A DNA stretch of 64,000 nucleotides from Stutzerimonas stutzeri (GTDB taxonomy: Bacteria; Pseudomonadota; Gammaproteobacteria; Pseudomonadales; Pseudomonadaceae): assembly GCF_015291885.1 (NCBI RefSeq), contig NZ_CP036186.1, forward strand, positions 4,106,001-4,170,000, read 5' to 3'. The position numbers and the translations under genes were made by a program. The notes below the pieces were generated by a model that saw nothing but the letters and a program-made list of their open reading frames with translations, did not search any database and was not told the DNA's origin. Positions within the stretch are counted from its first letter, which is position 1. Every line of letters starts with the position of its first letter. This document shows, in pieces, positions 52,267 to 60,585 of this stretch.

Positions 52267-53568
52267 TTGAATCAGGACTGGCAAGGAGCCCTCGTTCGTC
52301 GCCTGCTGCTCCTGCTCGGCGGCTGCCTGCTGCTGGGGCTGATCACTGGCGAATACGCCTGGGTGCTGGTGATCGGCCTGAGCGGCTATCTCATCTGGAC
52401 CCTGCGCCAGCTGCTGCGTCTGCAGCGCTGGCTGCACCGTGCCGACCCCGACGAGCCACCGCCCGATTCGGCCGGAATCTGGGGCGATGTGTTCGACAAT
52501 CTCTACCAGATGCAGCGCCGCGACCTGCGCCTGCGCGCGGAGTTGCAGGGCATCATCGACCGCGCCCAGGGCTCGACCGCAGCCCTCAAGGACGCGGTAA
52601 TCATGCTCGACAGCGAAGGCAATCTGGAGTGGTGGAACCCCGCCGCCAATCGGTTGCTGGGGCTGAAAAAGCCGCAGGATGCAGGCCACCCCATCGGCAA
52701 TCTGGTGCGTCATCCGGCATTCAAGGAGTACTTCGACAGTGGCAGCTACGATCAGCCGCTGGAGCTGGCATCGCCAGTGGACGATCGTCTTCGCCTGCAG
52801 TTCAACATCACCCGCTATGGCAATCGCGAACACCTGCTGCTGGTGCGCGATGTCACTCGCCTGCATCAGCTCGAACAAATGCGCAAAGACTTCGTCGCCA
52901 ATGTCTCCCATGAGCTGCGTACGCCACTGACGGTGATCGCTGGCTACCTGGAGACCATGCTGGAGAACGCCGAAGGAGTGAATCCGCGCTGGCTTCGTGC
53001 CCTGCAACAGATGAATCAGCAAGCCGGCCGCATGCAGCACCTGCTCAACGACCTGCTGTTGCTGGCACGCCTGGAAACCAGCAGTCGGCCAACCGACAAC
53101 CAGCCGGTGGCGGTGGGCTTGCTGTTGCAGTCGATCATCAGCGATGCCCGAGCCCTTTCCGGCAGCCGCGGCCACCTGATCAGTCTCGATGCAGACCCGG
53201 CGCTACAGCTCAAGGGCAGCGAGACGGAGCTGCGCAGCGCCTTCTCCAACCTGGTGTTCAACGCAGTTAAGTACACACCTGATGGCGGCAATGTGCACGT
53301 GCGCTGGTGGGGCGACGAGGTTGGCGCCCACCTGAGTGTCGAGGACAGCGGCATCGGTATCGAACAGAAACATCTGCCACGCCTGACCGAGCGCTTCTAC
53401 CGGGTTGACTCCAGTCGCGCCAGCAGCACCGGCGGCACGGGATTGGGCCTGGCCATCGTCAAACACGTTCTGCTTCGCCACCAGGGCCGCCTGGATATCA
53501 GCAGCACCCCCGGACAGGGCAGTCGTTTCGCCTGTCATTTCCAGAACGGACAGTTGGCGGGCCGCTGA
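52267..53568 (+). CDS. phoR: Phosphate regulon sensor histidine kinase (TTG start)
   Basis: A membrane kinase that phosphorylates PhoB. I place the start at TTG 52267 because GGAG at 52255-52258 is 8 bases upstream; the GTG at 52258 overlaps that site. The 433-aa protein has two membrane segments in the first 45 residues with almost no periplasmic loop, a PAS domain (about 95-195), HisKA with H215 in VSHELRTPL, and HATPase_c (NLVFNAVKYTPDGG, DSGIGI, GGTGLGLAIVKH). It probably senses phosphate status through the Pst transporter and not directly. Confidence 0.95.
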   Translation: MNQDWQGALVRRLLLLLGGCLLLGLITGEYAWVLVIGLSGYLIWTLRQLLRLQRWLHRADPDEPPPDSAGIWGDVFDNLYQMQRRDLRLRAELQGIIDRAQGSTAALKDAVIMLDSEGNLEWWNPAANRLLGLKKPQDAGHPIGNLVRHPAFKEYFDSGSYDQPLELASPVDDRLRLQFNITRYGNREHLLLVRDVTRLHQLEQMRKDFVANVSHELRTPLTVIAGYLETMLENAEGVNPRWLRALQQMNQQAGRMQHLLNDLLLLARLETSSRPTDNQPVAVGLLLQSIISDARALSGSRGHLISLDADPALQLKGSETELRSAFSNLVFNAVKYTPDGGNVHVRWWGDEVGAHLSVEDSGIGIEQKHLPRLTERFYRVDSSRASSTGGTGLGLAIVKHVLLRHQGRLDISSTPGQGSRFACHFQNGQLAGR

Positions 53569-53580
53569 TTGGCACCATCA

Positions 53581-53609
53581 CGATCAGCTGCGAAATTCCC
53601 GGCTGATCG
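53581..53609 (+). terminator. Hairpin after phoR
   Basis: CGATCAGC and GCTGATCG form a perfect 8-bp inverted repeat with a 13-base loop, 13 bases past the phoR stop. No T-run. Confidence 0.35.
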
Positions 53610-53668
53610 CTTGAAAAGCCGGCTTACCGCCGCCATTCTGTCGCGATTATTGGCTACCCGACCCCTTC

Positions 53669-55012
53669 ATGGACCCTTCCCCCAGTTACGCTGCCTCTTC
53701 CTACTTTGCCGATTTCGGCCTGATTCTCTTTGCCCTGTTCCTCGTGCTGCTCAACGGCTTCTTCGTCGCCGCCGAGTTCGCTATGGTCAAATTGCGCGCC
53801 ACCAAGGTGGAAGCGATTGCCAGTCGGCATGGCTGGCGTGGGCATATCCTGCGTACCGTGCACCTTCAGCTCGATGCTTATCTGTCCGCCTGCCAGCTCG
53901 GCATCACCCTGGCTTCGCTGGGTCTCGGCTGGGTCGGTGAGCCGGCGTTCGCGCACCTGCTCGAACCGCTGCTGGCCGGTATCGGCATCCAGTCACCGGC
54001 TCTGGTACATGGCGTCGCCTTCTTCACCGCGTTCTTCATCATTTCCTATCTGCACATCGTGATCGGCGAGCTGGCACCCAAATCCTGGGCGATCCGCAAA
54101 CCGGAGCTGCTGTCGCTTTGGACGGCGGTGCCGCTGTACCTGTTCTACTGGCTGATGTACCCGGCCATCTACCTGCTCAACGCCAGCGCCAACGCCATCC
54201 TGCGCATCGCCGGCCAGGGCGAGCCGGGCGCGCATCACGACCATCACTACAGCCGCGAAGAGCTCAAACTGATCCTGCACTCCAACCGCGCCCGCGACCC
54301 CGGCAATCAGCAGATCCAGGTGTTGGCTTCGGCAGTGGAAATGAGCGAACTGGAAGTGGTCGACTGGGCCAATTCCCGCGAGGACCTGCTACAGCTGGAC
54401 CACGATGCCTCTCTGAGCGATGTGCTAGGCGTGATCCGTCGTCACAAATACAGCCGCTATCCGGTGTACGACAGCAGCAAAGGCGAGTACGTAGGCCTGC
54501 TGCATATCAAGGACCTGCTGCTGGCGCTGGCCGCCGACGACCATCTGACCGAGCATTTCTGCCTAAACGAGCTGCTGCGGCCGCTGGAGCGGGTGTCCAA
54601 GCACATGCCGCTGGCAACCCTGCTTGAGCAGTTTCGCCAGGGTGGCGCGCATTTCGTACTGGTAGAGGAAGGTGATCACAAGGTCATCGGCTTTCTGACC
54701 ATGGAAGACGTGCTCGAAGTTCTGGTTGGCGACATCCAGGACGAGCACCGCAAGACCGAACGCGGCGTGCTCGCCTACCAGCCCGGCAAACTGCTGGTAC
54801 GTGGCGACACCCCCTTGTTCAAGCTCGAACGTCTTCTGGAGATCGATCTGGACCATGTCGAGGCAGAAACCCTTGCCGGGCTGGTCTACGAAACGCTCAA
54901 GCGCGTCCCCGATGAAGACGAAGTGCTCCAGGTCGATGGCCTGCAGATCGTGATCAAGAAAATGCGCGGACCGAAGATCGTATTGGCGAAGGTACTCCGC
55001 TTTCAGGATTAA
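53669..55012 (+). CDS. Haemolysin/CorC-family (CNNM-like) transporter with CBS domains
   Basis: A 447-aa protein: N-terminal DUF21/CNNM membrane domain with four hydrophobic segments (about 18-160, including ANGFFVAAEFAMVKLRAT-type block NGFFVAAEFAMVKLRA), a CBS-domain pair (about 215-335), and a C-terminal CorC_HlyC domain (LAGLVYETLKRVPDEDEVLQVDGLQIVIKK). The family is linked to magnesium or cobalt efflux and sodium-coupled magnesium transport. Neighbour of phoR in the same order as in P. aeruginosa. Confidence 0.9.
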   Translation: MDPSPSYAASSYFADFGLILFALFLVLLNGFFVAAEFAMVKLRATKVEAIASRHGWRGHILRTVHLQLDAYLSACQLGITLASLGLGWVGEPAFAHLLEPLLAGIGIQSPALVHGVAFFTAFFIISYLHIVIGELAPKSWAIRKPELLSLWTAVPLYLFYWLMYPAIYLLNASANAILRIAGQGEPGAHHDHHYSREELKLILHSNRARDPGNQQIQVLASAVEMSELEVVDWANSREDLLQLDHDASLSDVLGVIRRHKYSRYPVYDSSKGEYVGLLHIKDLLLALAADDHLTEHFCLNELLRPLERVSKHMPLATLLEQFRQGGAHFVLVEEGDHKVIGFLTMEDVLEVLVGDIQDEHRKTERGVLAYQPGKLLVRGDTPLFKLERLLEIDLDHVEAETLAGLVYETLKRVPDEDEVLQVDGLQIVIKKMRGPKIVLAKVLRFQD

Positions 55013-55023
55013 GTGACTGGCGA

Positions 55024-55034
55024 GTCACATGACT
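55024..55034 (+). promoter_or_regulatory. 11-base match to the centre of the phoB Pho box, upstream of the barrel gene
   Basis: GTCACATGACT here is identical to 51444-51454 in the phoB Pho box; the flanking bases diverge (GAGTCAC / CTAAATC instead of CTGTCAC / CTGCAAT). It is a weak Pho box candidate at best, and it also forms part of a small inverted repeat GTGACT-GGCG-AGTCAC. Confidence 0.25.
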
Positions 55035-55143
55035 AAATCCTCACTTACATTCTTGTTTACGTACCCGCTGCTAGTGATTGATCTGCAAGGATTATGACCG
55101 TCCATCGCATAGTGCAGAATTTTTTACAGGTAGTACCGGTCCA

Positions 55144-55169
55144 CGGGATTAGGCGGACGCTTAATCCCG
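55144..55169. promoter_or_regulatory. Dyad in the leader of the outer-membrane protein gene
   Basis: CGGGATTA and TAATCCCG form a perfect 8-bp inverted repeat with 10 bases between, 37-62 bases before the start codon. It could be an operator or a leader hairpin. Confidence 0.4.
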
Positions 55170-55205
55170 CTACCCGATTCTCATCGAAACGATGGAGCTA
55201 CCTAA

Positions 55206-55973
55206 ATGCGCATCAATGGTTTGACTACTACTACCGCTGCCTTGGCCCTTTGCCTGGCTGGCACTTCCCAAGCGTTCGCTCAGTCCGCAACCGGCCCGAT
55301 TTCAACCATCGGCGTCATCGGCTCGCACAATCAGTACAAGCTGACCGTGAACGACGAGAGCGACAAGGAGCGTCTGAATCAGGGCGGTCTGTACTACACC
55401 TTCGGCAACAAGCTGACCGGCCAGGAAGGGTTCATCTACCAGCTGGGCATCGAAGGTCAGTACCGTGACAAGGACGACGTCGAGTATCTCTCAGCTCGCG
55501 CCGACCTGGATCTCGGCCTGCGTGCGGCGCTGAGCACTAACAACTATGTCGACCTGATCGTTGGTGGCGGTTACGACTGGGGCCGCATCGAGCAAGATGA
55601 CGTCGATTTAGGCCTGTTCGGCGACGAAGACGTCAAGCTGACCACGCGCTCGCCCTTCGCCAAAGCCGGTGTTGGCTATAACTACCTGACGCCGGACTAC
55701 ACCGTGCGCCTGGAAGTGGGCGCTCGCTATTCCATCGAAGCCGACAGCAAACTGAAAGTCGGCGGGGAAAGCGACACTGTTGACCTCAAGGACAAGGTCA
55801 ACCCCTACGGCGAGCTGAGCGTGCTTTGGAACAAGGGCATCAACAACATGCCGATCAGCACCAGTCTGTACTACACCCAGACCCGCTACGAGCTCGACAG
55901 CAGCAGCGAGTCCGCTGAGAACAGCAAGCTCAAGCAGGAGCAAGTTGGCCTGAAGGTTGGCCTGGCGTTCTAA
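55206..55973 (+). CDS. Outer-membrane beta-barrel protein of unknown function
   Basis: A 255-aa exported protein. The signal peptide is residues 1-26 (TSQAFAQ). The mature protein is made of alternating polar/hydrophobic strands (for example YTFGNKLTGQEGFIYQLGIEGQYRD, YVDLIVGGGYDWG) with acidic turns, and the last residues QVGLKVGLAF end in an aromatic amino acid as expected for Bam-assembled barrels. Around ten to twelve strands seem likely. I cannot name a substrate. ATG 55206 has GGAG 9 bases upstream. Confidence 0.8.
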   Translation: MRINGLTTTTAALALCLAGTSQAFAQSATGPISTIGVIGSHNQYKLTVNDESDKERLNQGGLYYTFGNKLTGQEGFIYQLGIEGQYRDKDDVEYLSARADLDLGLRAALSTNNYVDLIVGGGYDWGRIEQDDVDLGLFGDEDVKLTTRSPFAKAGVGYNYLTPDYTVRLEVGARYSIEADSKLKVGGESDTVDLKDKVNPYGELSVLWNKGINNMPISTSLYYTQTRYELDSSSESAENSKLKQEQVGLKVGLAF

Positions 55974-56015
55974 GCCACTAACCTTCGCCAGCCTGCCGGA
56001 CGAATAGGCCAGGAT

Positions 56016-56035
56016 GTAGCCCGCGAGCGGGCTAC
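56016..56035. terminator. Hairpin between convergent barrel and M23 genes
   Basis: GTAGCCCG CGAG CGGGCTAC is a perfect 8-bp stem with a tetraloop; the right arm contains the stop codon of the minus-strand M23 gene. T-runs are missing on both sides. Confidence 0.5.
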
Positions 56036-56928
56036 TCTCCACCCACGGCGAAGTTCGGCAGGCTGTTGACCGGCTGCGAAAAGTCGAAGGGAATCGACTC
56101 GATGGCCAGGCCGACGTTGCGCTGCACCACGAAGTGCAGGTGCGGCCCGGTGCTGTTGCCGGTATTGCCGGAACGCGCGATACGCGTACCACTCTCGACC
56201 CGCTGTCCCTCGCGCACCGCTACCGAGCCTTTCATCAGGTGCAGGTAGACGCCCATGGTGCCGTCGTCATGCATGATGCGCACGAAGTTTCCGGCCGGAT
56301 TGTTGCCGCGCCCGCTCTGCTCGTTTTCGATCTTCACCACCATGCCACCGCGCGCCGCGACGATGGGCGTGCCCTCGGGCATGGCGATGTCTACCGCGTA
56401 ACGCCCCTTGGGCGTGAAGTGGCTGTACTGGCCGTTCGCGCCCTGGGTCAGGCGAAACGGACCACCGCGCCAAGGCAGCGGATATTTGTAGGGCTTGGGT
56501 AACAGACGCGGATCGCCAAGCGCGTGTCGCAGCTTGGGCGTGTACCTGATGGGCTTGGATGCATCGCGCGGTGCCAGCGTCGCCAGGCGGATCTGACTGC
56601 GTGGCGGCAGTACCCAGCGGATGGGCTTGGCGGGTGCGCCGACAACGTTATCGACGTTTTCCAGCTTCAACTCAATATCAACCGGCGCGAACAGATCATT
56701 GCGCACCAGCAGCGTTTCACCGGCCGCGTGTTTGCGGGTCTCCAGTCGAACCTGAGTGTCGAGCTTTTCCACCATCCGGTCACGGAAGACGAATACCTGC
56801 GCGCCAGCCGCAGCCTGGTCACTGTAGGTAACGACCCCATTGGCGTCGGTGTATTTGTAGATGGTCAGGGCCAGCACTGGCGAGGCCAGCACGGACAACC
56901 CGAGCAACAGAAGGATGCGCCCCAGCAT
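56032..56928 (-). CDS. M23/LytM-family protein with N-terminal DUF4124, probably degenerate
   Basis: A 298-aa exported protein: signal peptide 1-20, DUF4124 motif (TIYKYTDANGVVTYSD), a central beta domain, and a C-terminal LytM domain (about 160-270). LytM zinc ligands are normally H-x3-D and HxH. Here the HLH pair (263-265), H230 and D180 are present, but the first histidine position is R176 in GRYAVDIAMP; H170 is the nearest histidine. It may therefore be non-catalytic, acting as a regulator of cell-wall amidases as EnvC and NlpD do, or it may use H170. The gene is intact. No close operon partner. Confidence 0.85.
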   Translation of the reverse strand: MLGRILLLLGLSVLASPVLALTIYKYTDANGVVTYSDQAAAGAQVFVFRDRMVEKLDTQVRLETRKHAAGETLLVRNDLFAPVDIELKLENVDNVVGAPAKPIRWVLPPRSQIRLATLAPRDASKPIRYTPKLRHALGDPRLLPKPYKYPLPWRGGPFRLTQGANGQYSHFTPKGRYAVDIAMPEGTPIVAARGGMVVKIENEQSGRGNNPAGNFVRIMHDDGTMGVYLHLMKGSVAVREGQRVESGTRIARSGNTGNSTGPHLHFVVQRNVGLAIESIPFDFSQPVNSLPNFAVGGE

Positions 56929-57040
56929 AACGGCAGATTTCTAGTGATTATGGTGTTGGAGCGCAAAGACTAGCAGTGGCGACTGGCCTGCGCGAGCTAC
57001 CGACCGTCGGGGTGTGATGCCGGTCAGTTTGTGAGCACCG

Positions 57041-57063
57041 CCAGGCGCCGAACGGTCGCCTGG
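57041..57063 (-). terminator. Hairpin after the REC-PilZ regulator gene
   Basis: CCAGGCGCCG, loop AA, CGG, bulged T, CGCCTGG: a stem of 10 bp with one bulge lying 11 bases past the stop codon at 57074. No T-run. Confidence 0.45.
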
Positions 57064-57073
57064 CCCAGTCGAA

Positions 57074-57985
57074 TCAAGCGCCTGGAACGAAATGCCGCTG
57101 CGCCGTGCCGCGGGCGATCAGGCGCGACAGGTAGTCCATTTTCTGCGGGTCGCGATCGACGAAGCGAAACGACAACTGCAGCCACTCGCTGTCAGGCTTG
57201 GGCTCGAAGGCGGCAACCGCGTGCAGATAACCATTGAGACGAGCAACTTCACCGCCATCACCCTGTTCGAGATCGAGCACGGCGCTTTCCAGCACCTGCG
57301 GCAACTGCTCGCCGCGTTTGACCACCAGCAGCGCCTCCTTGAGGCTCAGCGCCTTGATCACGCAGGCGATACTGCCGCTGGCCAGGCGCAGCTGGCCCTG
57401 ACCACGACCAGACGCAGCACCCGGTGGGCTGCTGGCAGGTGGCGATTTCTGGAGTAACGGTGATGCCTTGGCCTCTGCAGCCGCAGCAGATGCGGCGGGA
57501 CGCACCACCTCCGCCTTACCGCCGGTCAGCGCAGCGAGCGAATCATTGGCCATACCGGTCGCCATGTTTCTAGTTGGGGCACTGGCGGCCAGCGCATCCA
57601 GCTTGCCGGCACGCCCGAGCGCCTTGCGAACCTTGCTGGTTAGCTGCTCGTTGGAAAACGGCTTGCCGACGAAATCCGACACTCCGGCCTGAATGGCCTG
57701 TACTACGTTTTCCTTGTCGCCCCGGCTGGTGACCATGATGAACGGGGTGGTCTTCAGAGAATCCTGGGCACGACACCAGGTCAGCAGCTCCAGCCCCGAC
57801 ATTTCCGGCATCTCCCAATCGCAGAGAATCAGGTCGAAGCGCTCGCGACCAAGCATCTGCTGGGCCTTGCGCCCATTCACTGCATCCTCGATGTGAATGC
57901 CGGGAAAGTGACTACGGAGCGCCTTCTTCACCAGATCACGGATAAAGGGCGCGTCATCCACTACCAGCACACTGACCTTGCTCAT
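57074..57985 (-). CDS. Response regulator with PilZ-like C-terminal domain
   Basis: A 303-aa protein from ATG 57985 (MSKVSVLVVDDAPFIRDLV). The receiver domain spans 1-120 with DD at 10-11, phosphoacceptor D56 in LCDWEMP, and Lys in DFVGKPFSNEQ. An Ala/Ser/Pro-rich linker (about 130-200) leads to a C-terminal domain ending LQLSFRFVDRDPQKMDYLSRLIARG, which looks like PilZ by its closing pattern. The canonical RxxxR and DxSxxG c-di-GMP motifs are not evident, so c-di-GMP binding is doubtful. No cognate kinase adjoins it. It is divergent from the stress-protein gene. Confidence 0.82.
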   Translation of the reverse strand: MSKVSVLVVDDAPFIRDLVKKALRSHFPGIHIEDAVNGRKAQQMLGRERFDLILCDWEMPEMSGLELLTWCRAQDSLKTTPFIMVTSRGDKENVVQAIQAGVSDFVGKPFSNEQLTSKVRKALGRAGKLDALAASAPTRNMATGMANDSLAALTGGKAEVVRPAASAAAAEAKASPLLQKSPPASSPPGAASGRGQGQLRLASGSIACVIKALSLKEALLVVKRGEQLPQVLESAVLDLEQGDGGEVARLNGYLHAVAAFEPKPDSEWLQLSFRFVDRDPQKMDYLSRLIARGTAQRHFVPGA

Positions 57986-58184
57986 CCTTAACTCCTGCTC
58001 GAATGCCGGCAAGCATAGCTGCAGGATCGAATCGACAAAAGCGCGAGTCACCATTGCCGACAAAGTTGTTGCGCGCGATCAACGTCGCGCTTGTACATGG
58101 GATACGCCGAAGACTACCTCCCGGCGGGACAGCAACACGCTGGCGCGGCATACTCGCAACTTTGCCAGCTTCGCGAGGCCGCCC

Positions 58185-58997
58185 ATGTTTCAGCAAAATC
58201 GGGTTCAGCACATTCTTGTCGCCCACGATCTCAGCCCGGACGCCGATCTGGCCTTGTGTCGTGCGGCCCAGCTGGCACGCCAGACCGGCGCTCGCTTAAG
58301 CCTGCTGTGCGTGATTGGCGAGGGCGCTGGCGAAGCCGACGAGCAGGACGCACGTACCCTGCTGCACGAACGTCTGCAACGCAACGGATTCGCTCACATC
58401 GAGCCCTGGGTTCGCCGTGGCCAGCCGGTGGAAGAGATCCTCACACAGGCCCAGGGTCTGGAGGCCGACCTACTGGTATTGGGGCAACACCACAGAGGTT
58501 CGACCCAGGGCTTCGCCGGCACCACGCTGGAGCGCATCATGCTCGAAAGCGCGGCACCGCTACTGCTGGCGACTGCGCCGGCGGACACGCCGTACCTGCG
58601 GGCCATGGCTGCACTGGATTTCTCCCGCTGCGCCACACGCGCCCTGCAGTGCGCCTGGGAGCTGTTGGGCGACGGCGCCGAGCTACGTGCGCTGCATGTG
58701 CACGAGATGGCTGAAGTACATGGTCCCGATCACGAAGGCCTGGCGTTGCAACAGGAGCTGTTCGATCAGCTGGTCGAAGACATTCAGAGTCAACTTCCCG
58801 GAACGGGCGCACGGCTTAGCCATAGCCTGCTTCAGGGTGAGCGCAGTAACTGCCTGGAAACGGCCATCGACGATCTGCGACCACAGCTGCTGGCACTGGG
58901 CAGCCACAGCCGAGGCGAGCTGAGCAGTGCCCTGCTCGGCAGCCTGGCGCGGCAGTTTCTCGACCATCCGCCCTGCGACATCCTGATCGCACGCTAA
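58185..58997 (+). CDS. Tandem universal stress protein
   Basis: A 270-aa cytoplasmic protein with two UspA domains, each starting with a beta strand and Asp (VQHILVAHDLSPDADLAL; YLRAMAALDFSRCATRAL). It starts at ATG 58185. The ATP-loop pattern G-x2-G-x9-G-S/T is degenerate in both halves: GQHHRGS in the first and GSHSRGELSSALLGS in the second, each missing the second glycine. It is therefore more like the non-ATP-binding UspA type. Single gene, divergent from the REC-PilZ regulator. Confidence 0.87.
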   Translation: MFQQNRVQHILVAHDLSPDADLALCRAAQLARQTGARLSLLCVIGEGAGEADEQDARTLLHERLQRNGFAHIEPWVRRGQPVEEILTQAQGLEADLLVLGQHHRGSTQGFAGTTLERIMLESAAPLLLATAPADTPYLRAMAALDFSRCATRALQCAWELLGDGAELRALHVHEMAEVHGPDHEGLALQQELFDQLVEDIQSQLPGTGARLSHSLLQGERSNCLETAIDDLRPQLLALGSHSRGELSSALLGSLARQFLDHPPCDILIAR

Positions 58998-59377
58998 GCC
59001 TGTTCCCGCGCCTGCCCGTATTGCGCAGGCCGGCGTGCAACAAGCTACGCGCTACCCCCAAGTTGCGTCCCTGCAAACCCCTGCTACGTTTAGAGCCAGA
59101 ACAACAATAAGAAGAAGACGCCCATGTGCCTCGCTTCGACTCGTTTCTGGTTTCGCGTTCCAGCCCCCATCTCTGCGACTTTCCACGACGTCGTGGTGCC
59201 CCGCGCACGCTTGCGTTCGCCGCGCGTACGTCAATGCCAGGCCGCTGCATTCAACCAGCCGGCGATCCACGACATTGCGCACCTGACCGTCTGCCCAGCT
59301 TTCCCCTAACCCGCCCATACGGACCGCTTCGCATGGGGCGAGCCCGTATGCCGAGCAAACCGTGCAAGGAGATACGC
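58998..59377 (+). other. 380-base leader region of the ABC transporter with AAN-repeat element
   Basis: No convincing gene is present. A run of six AAN triplets lies at 59100-59117. Seven bases later an ATG (59124) opens a 61-codon frame to 59309 whose product looks non-natural (rich in Arg/Pro/Cys). The transporter's promoter should be in this gap, and the leader may be long. Confidence 0.5.
59100..59117 (+). promoter_or_regulatory. Six consecutive AAN triplets, candidate Hfq/Crc binding site
   Basis: AACAACAATAAGAAGAAG consists of AAC AAC AAT AAG AAG AAG. It contains a perfect AACAACAA core, the CA-motif type of CrcZ and Crc-controlled mRNAs. It lies 261 bases before the substrate-binding-protein start and 6 bases before an ATG at 59124. 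Confidence 0.6.
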
Positions 59378-60583
59378 ATGAAGCTTTCAGCAATCGCAGC
59401 GGCAACCCTGACGGCAGTGGTCGCCGTACCCGCCTCGGCCGAGATTTCCGACGGCAAGGTGAAGATCGGCATTCTCAACGACCAGTCCGGCGTGTATGCC
59501 GATTTCGGCGGCAAGTGGTCGTTCGAGGCGGCGAAGATGGCCGCCGAGGATTTCGGCGGCAAGGTGCTCGACGCCCCCATCGAGATCGTCACTGCCGATC
59601 ACCAGAACAAGCCGGACATCGCCTCCAACATCTCGCGGCAGTGGTACGACCGCGAGCAGGTCGACTCGATCATGGAGCTGACCACCTCCTCGGTCGCGCT
59701 GGCGGTACAGGGCATTTCCAAGAACAAGAAGAAGATCAATCTGGTGACCGGCGCCGCCACCACGGAGCTGACCGGCAAGCAGTGCTCGCCCTACGGCTTC
59801 CACTGGGCCTACGACACGCACGCGCTGGCGGTCGGCACCGGCGGTGCACTGGTTTCCCAGGGCGGCGACAGCTGGTATTTCCTCACCGCCGACTACGCCT
59901 TCGGCTACTCGCTGGAAGAGCAGACCGGCAAGTTCGTCAAATCCAAGGGCGGCGAAATCAAGGGCGCGGTACGCCATCCGCTGGCGAGCACCGATTACTC
60001 GTCGTTCCTGCTGCAGGCGCAATCCTCCGGCGCCAAGGTCATCGGCCTGGCCAACGCTGGCCTGGACACCGCCAACAGCATCAAGCAGGCCGCCGAGTTC
60101 GGCATCGTCGCCGGCGGCCAGCGCCTCGCCGCGCTGCTCTTCACCCTCGCCGAAGTGCACGGCCTGGGCCTCGACGCCGCCCAGGGCCTGACCCTGACCG
60201 AAAGTTTCTACTGGGACCGCGACGACAAATCCCGCGAGTTCGGCGAACGCTTCTTCAAGCGCACCGGCCGTATGCCGAACATGGTCCACGCCGGCACCTA
60301 CTCCGGCGTCATGCAGTACCTCAAGGCGATCGAGAAGGCCGGTACCGACGCCACCGAGCCGGTGGCCAAGGCCATGCACGAGATGCCGGTGGACGATGTC
60401 TTCGCGCGCAACGCCAAGGTCGGCGCCAACGGCCGGCTGATCAGCGACGTCTACCTGATGGAGGTGAAGAAGCCCGAAGAGAGCAAGCGCGAGTGGGACT
60501 ACTACAAGGTGCTGGCGACCGTGCCGGGCAACGAGGCCTACATCGATCCGGCCGAGAGTGGCTGTGACCTGGTCGGGCAGTGA
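59378..60583 (+). CDS. Branched-chain-amino-acid-type ABC transporter substrate-binding protein
   Basis: A 401-aa periplasmic protein of the LivK/amide-binding type. Signal peptide 1-21 (VPASA then E22). Motifs are VKIGILNDQSGVYADFGG and EIVTADHQNKPDIA, then YGFHWAYDTHALAVGTG. ATG 59378 follows AAGGAG at 6 bases. The ligand could be an amino acid, an aromatic acid or a short amide; binding proteins of this subclass often serve aromatic catabolism. First of a five-gene transporter operon. Confidence 0.9.
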   Translation: MKLSAIAAATLTAVVAVPASAEISDGKVKIGILNDQSGVYADFGGKWSFEAAKMAAEDFGGKVLDAPIEIVTADHQNKPDIASNISRQWYDREQVDSIMELTTSSVALAVQGISKNKKKINLVTGAATTELTGKQCSPYGFHWAYDTHALAVGTGGALVSQGGDSWYFLTADYAFGYSLEEQTGKFVKSKGGEIKGAVRHPLASTDYSSFLLQAQSSGAKVIGLANAGLDTANSIKQAAEFGIVAGGQRLAALLFTLAEVHGLGLDAAQGLTLTESFYWDRDDKSREFGERFFKRTGRMPNMVHAGTYSGVMQYLKAIEKAGTDATEPVAKAMHEMPVDDVFARNAKVGANGRLISDVYLMEVKKPEESKREWDYYKVLATVPGNEAYIDPAESGCDLVGQ

Positions 60584-60585
60584 GC

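Noticed and set aside
59124..59309. 61-codon frame in the transporter leader as a real protein
   Set aside because: It has an ATG near the AAN run but no GGAG site, and the product has an odd Arg/Pro/Cys composition. Kept only as part of the leader discussion.
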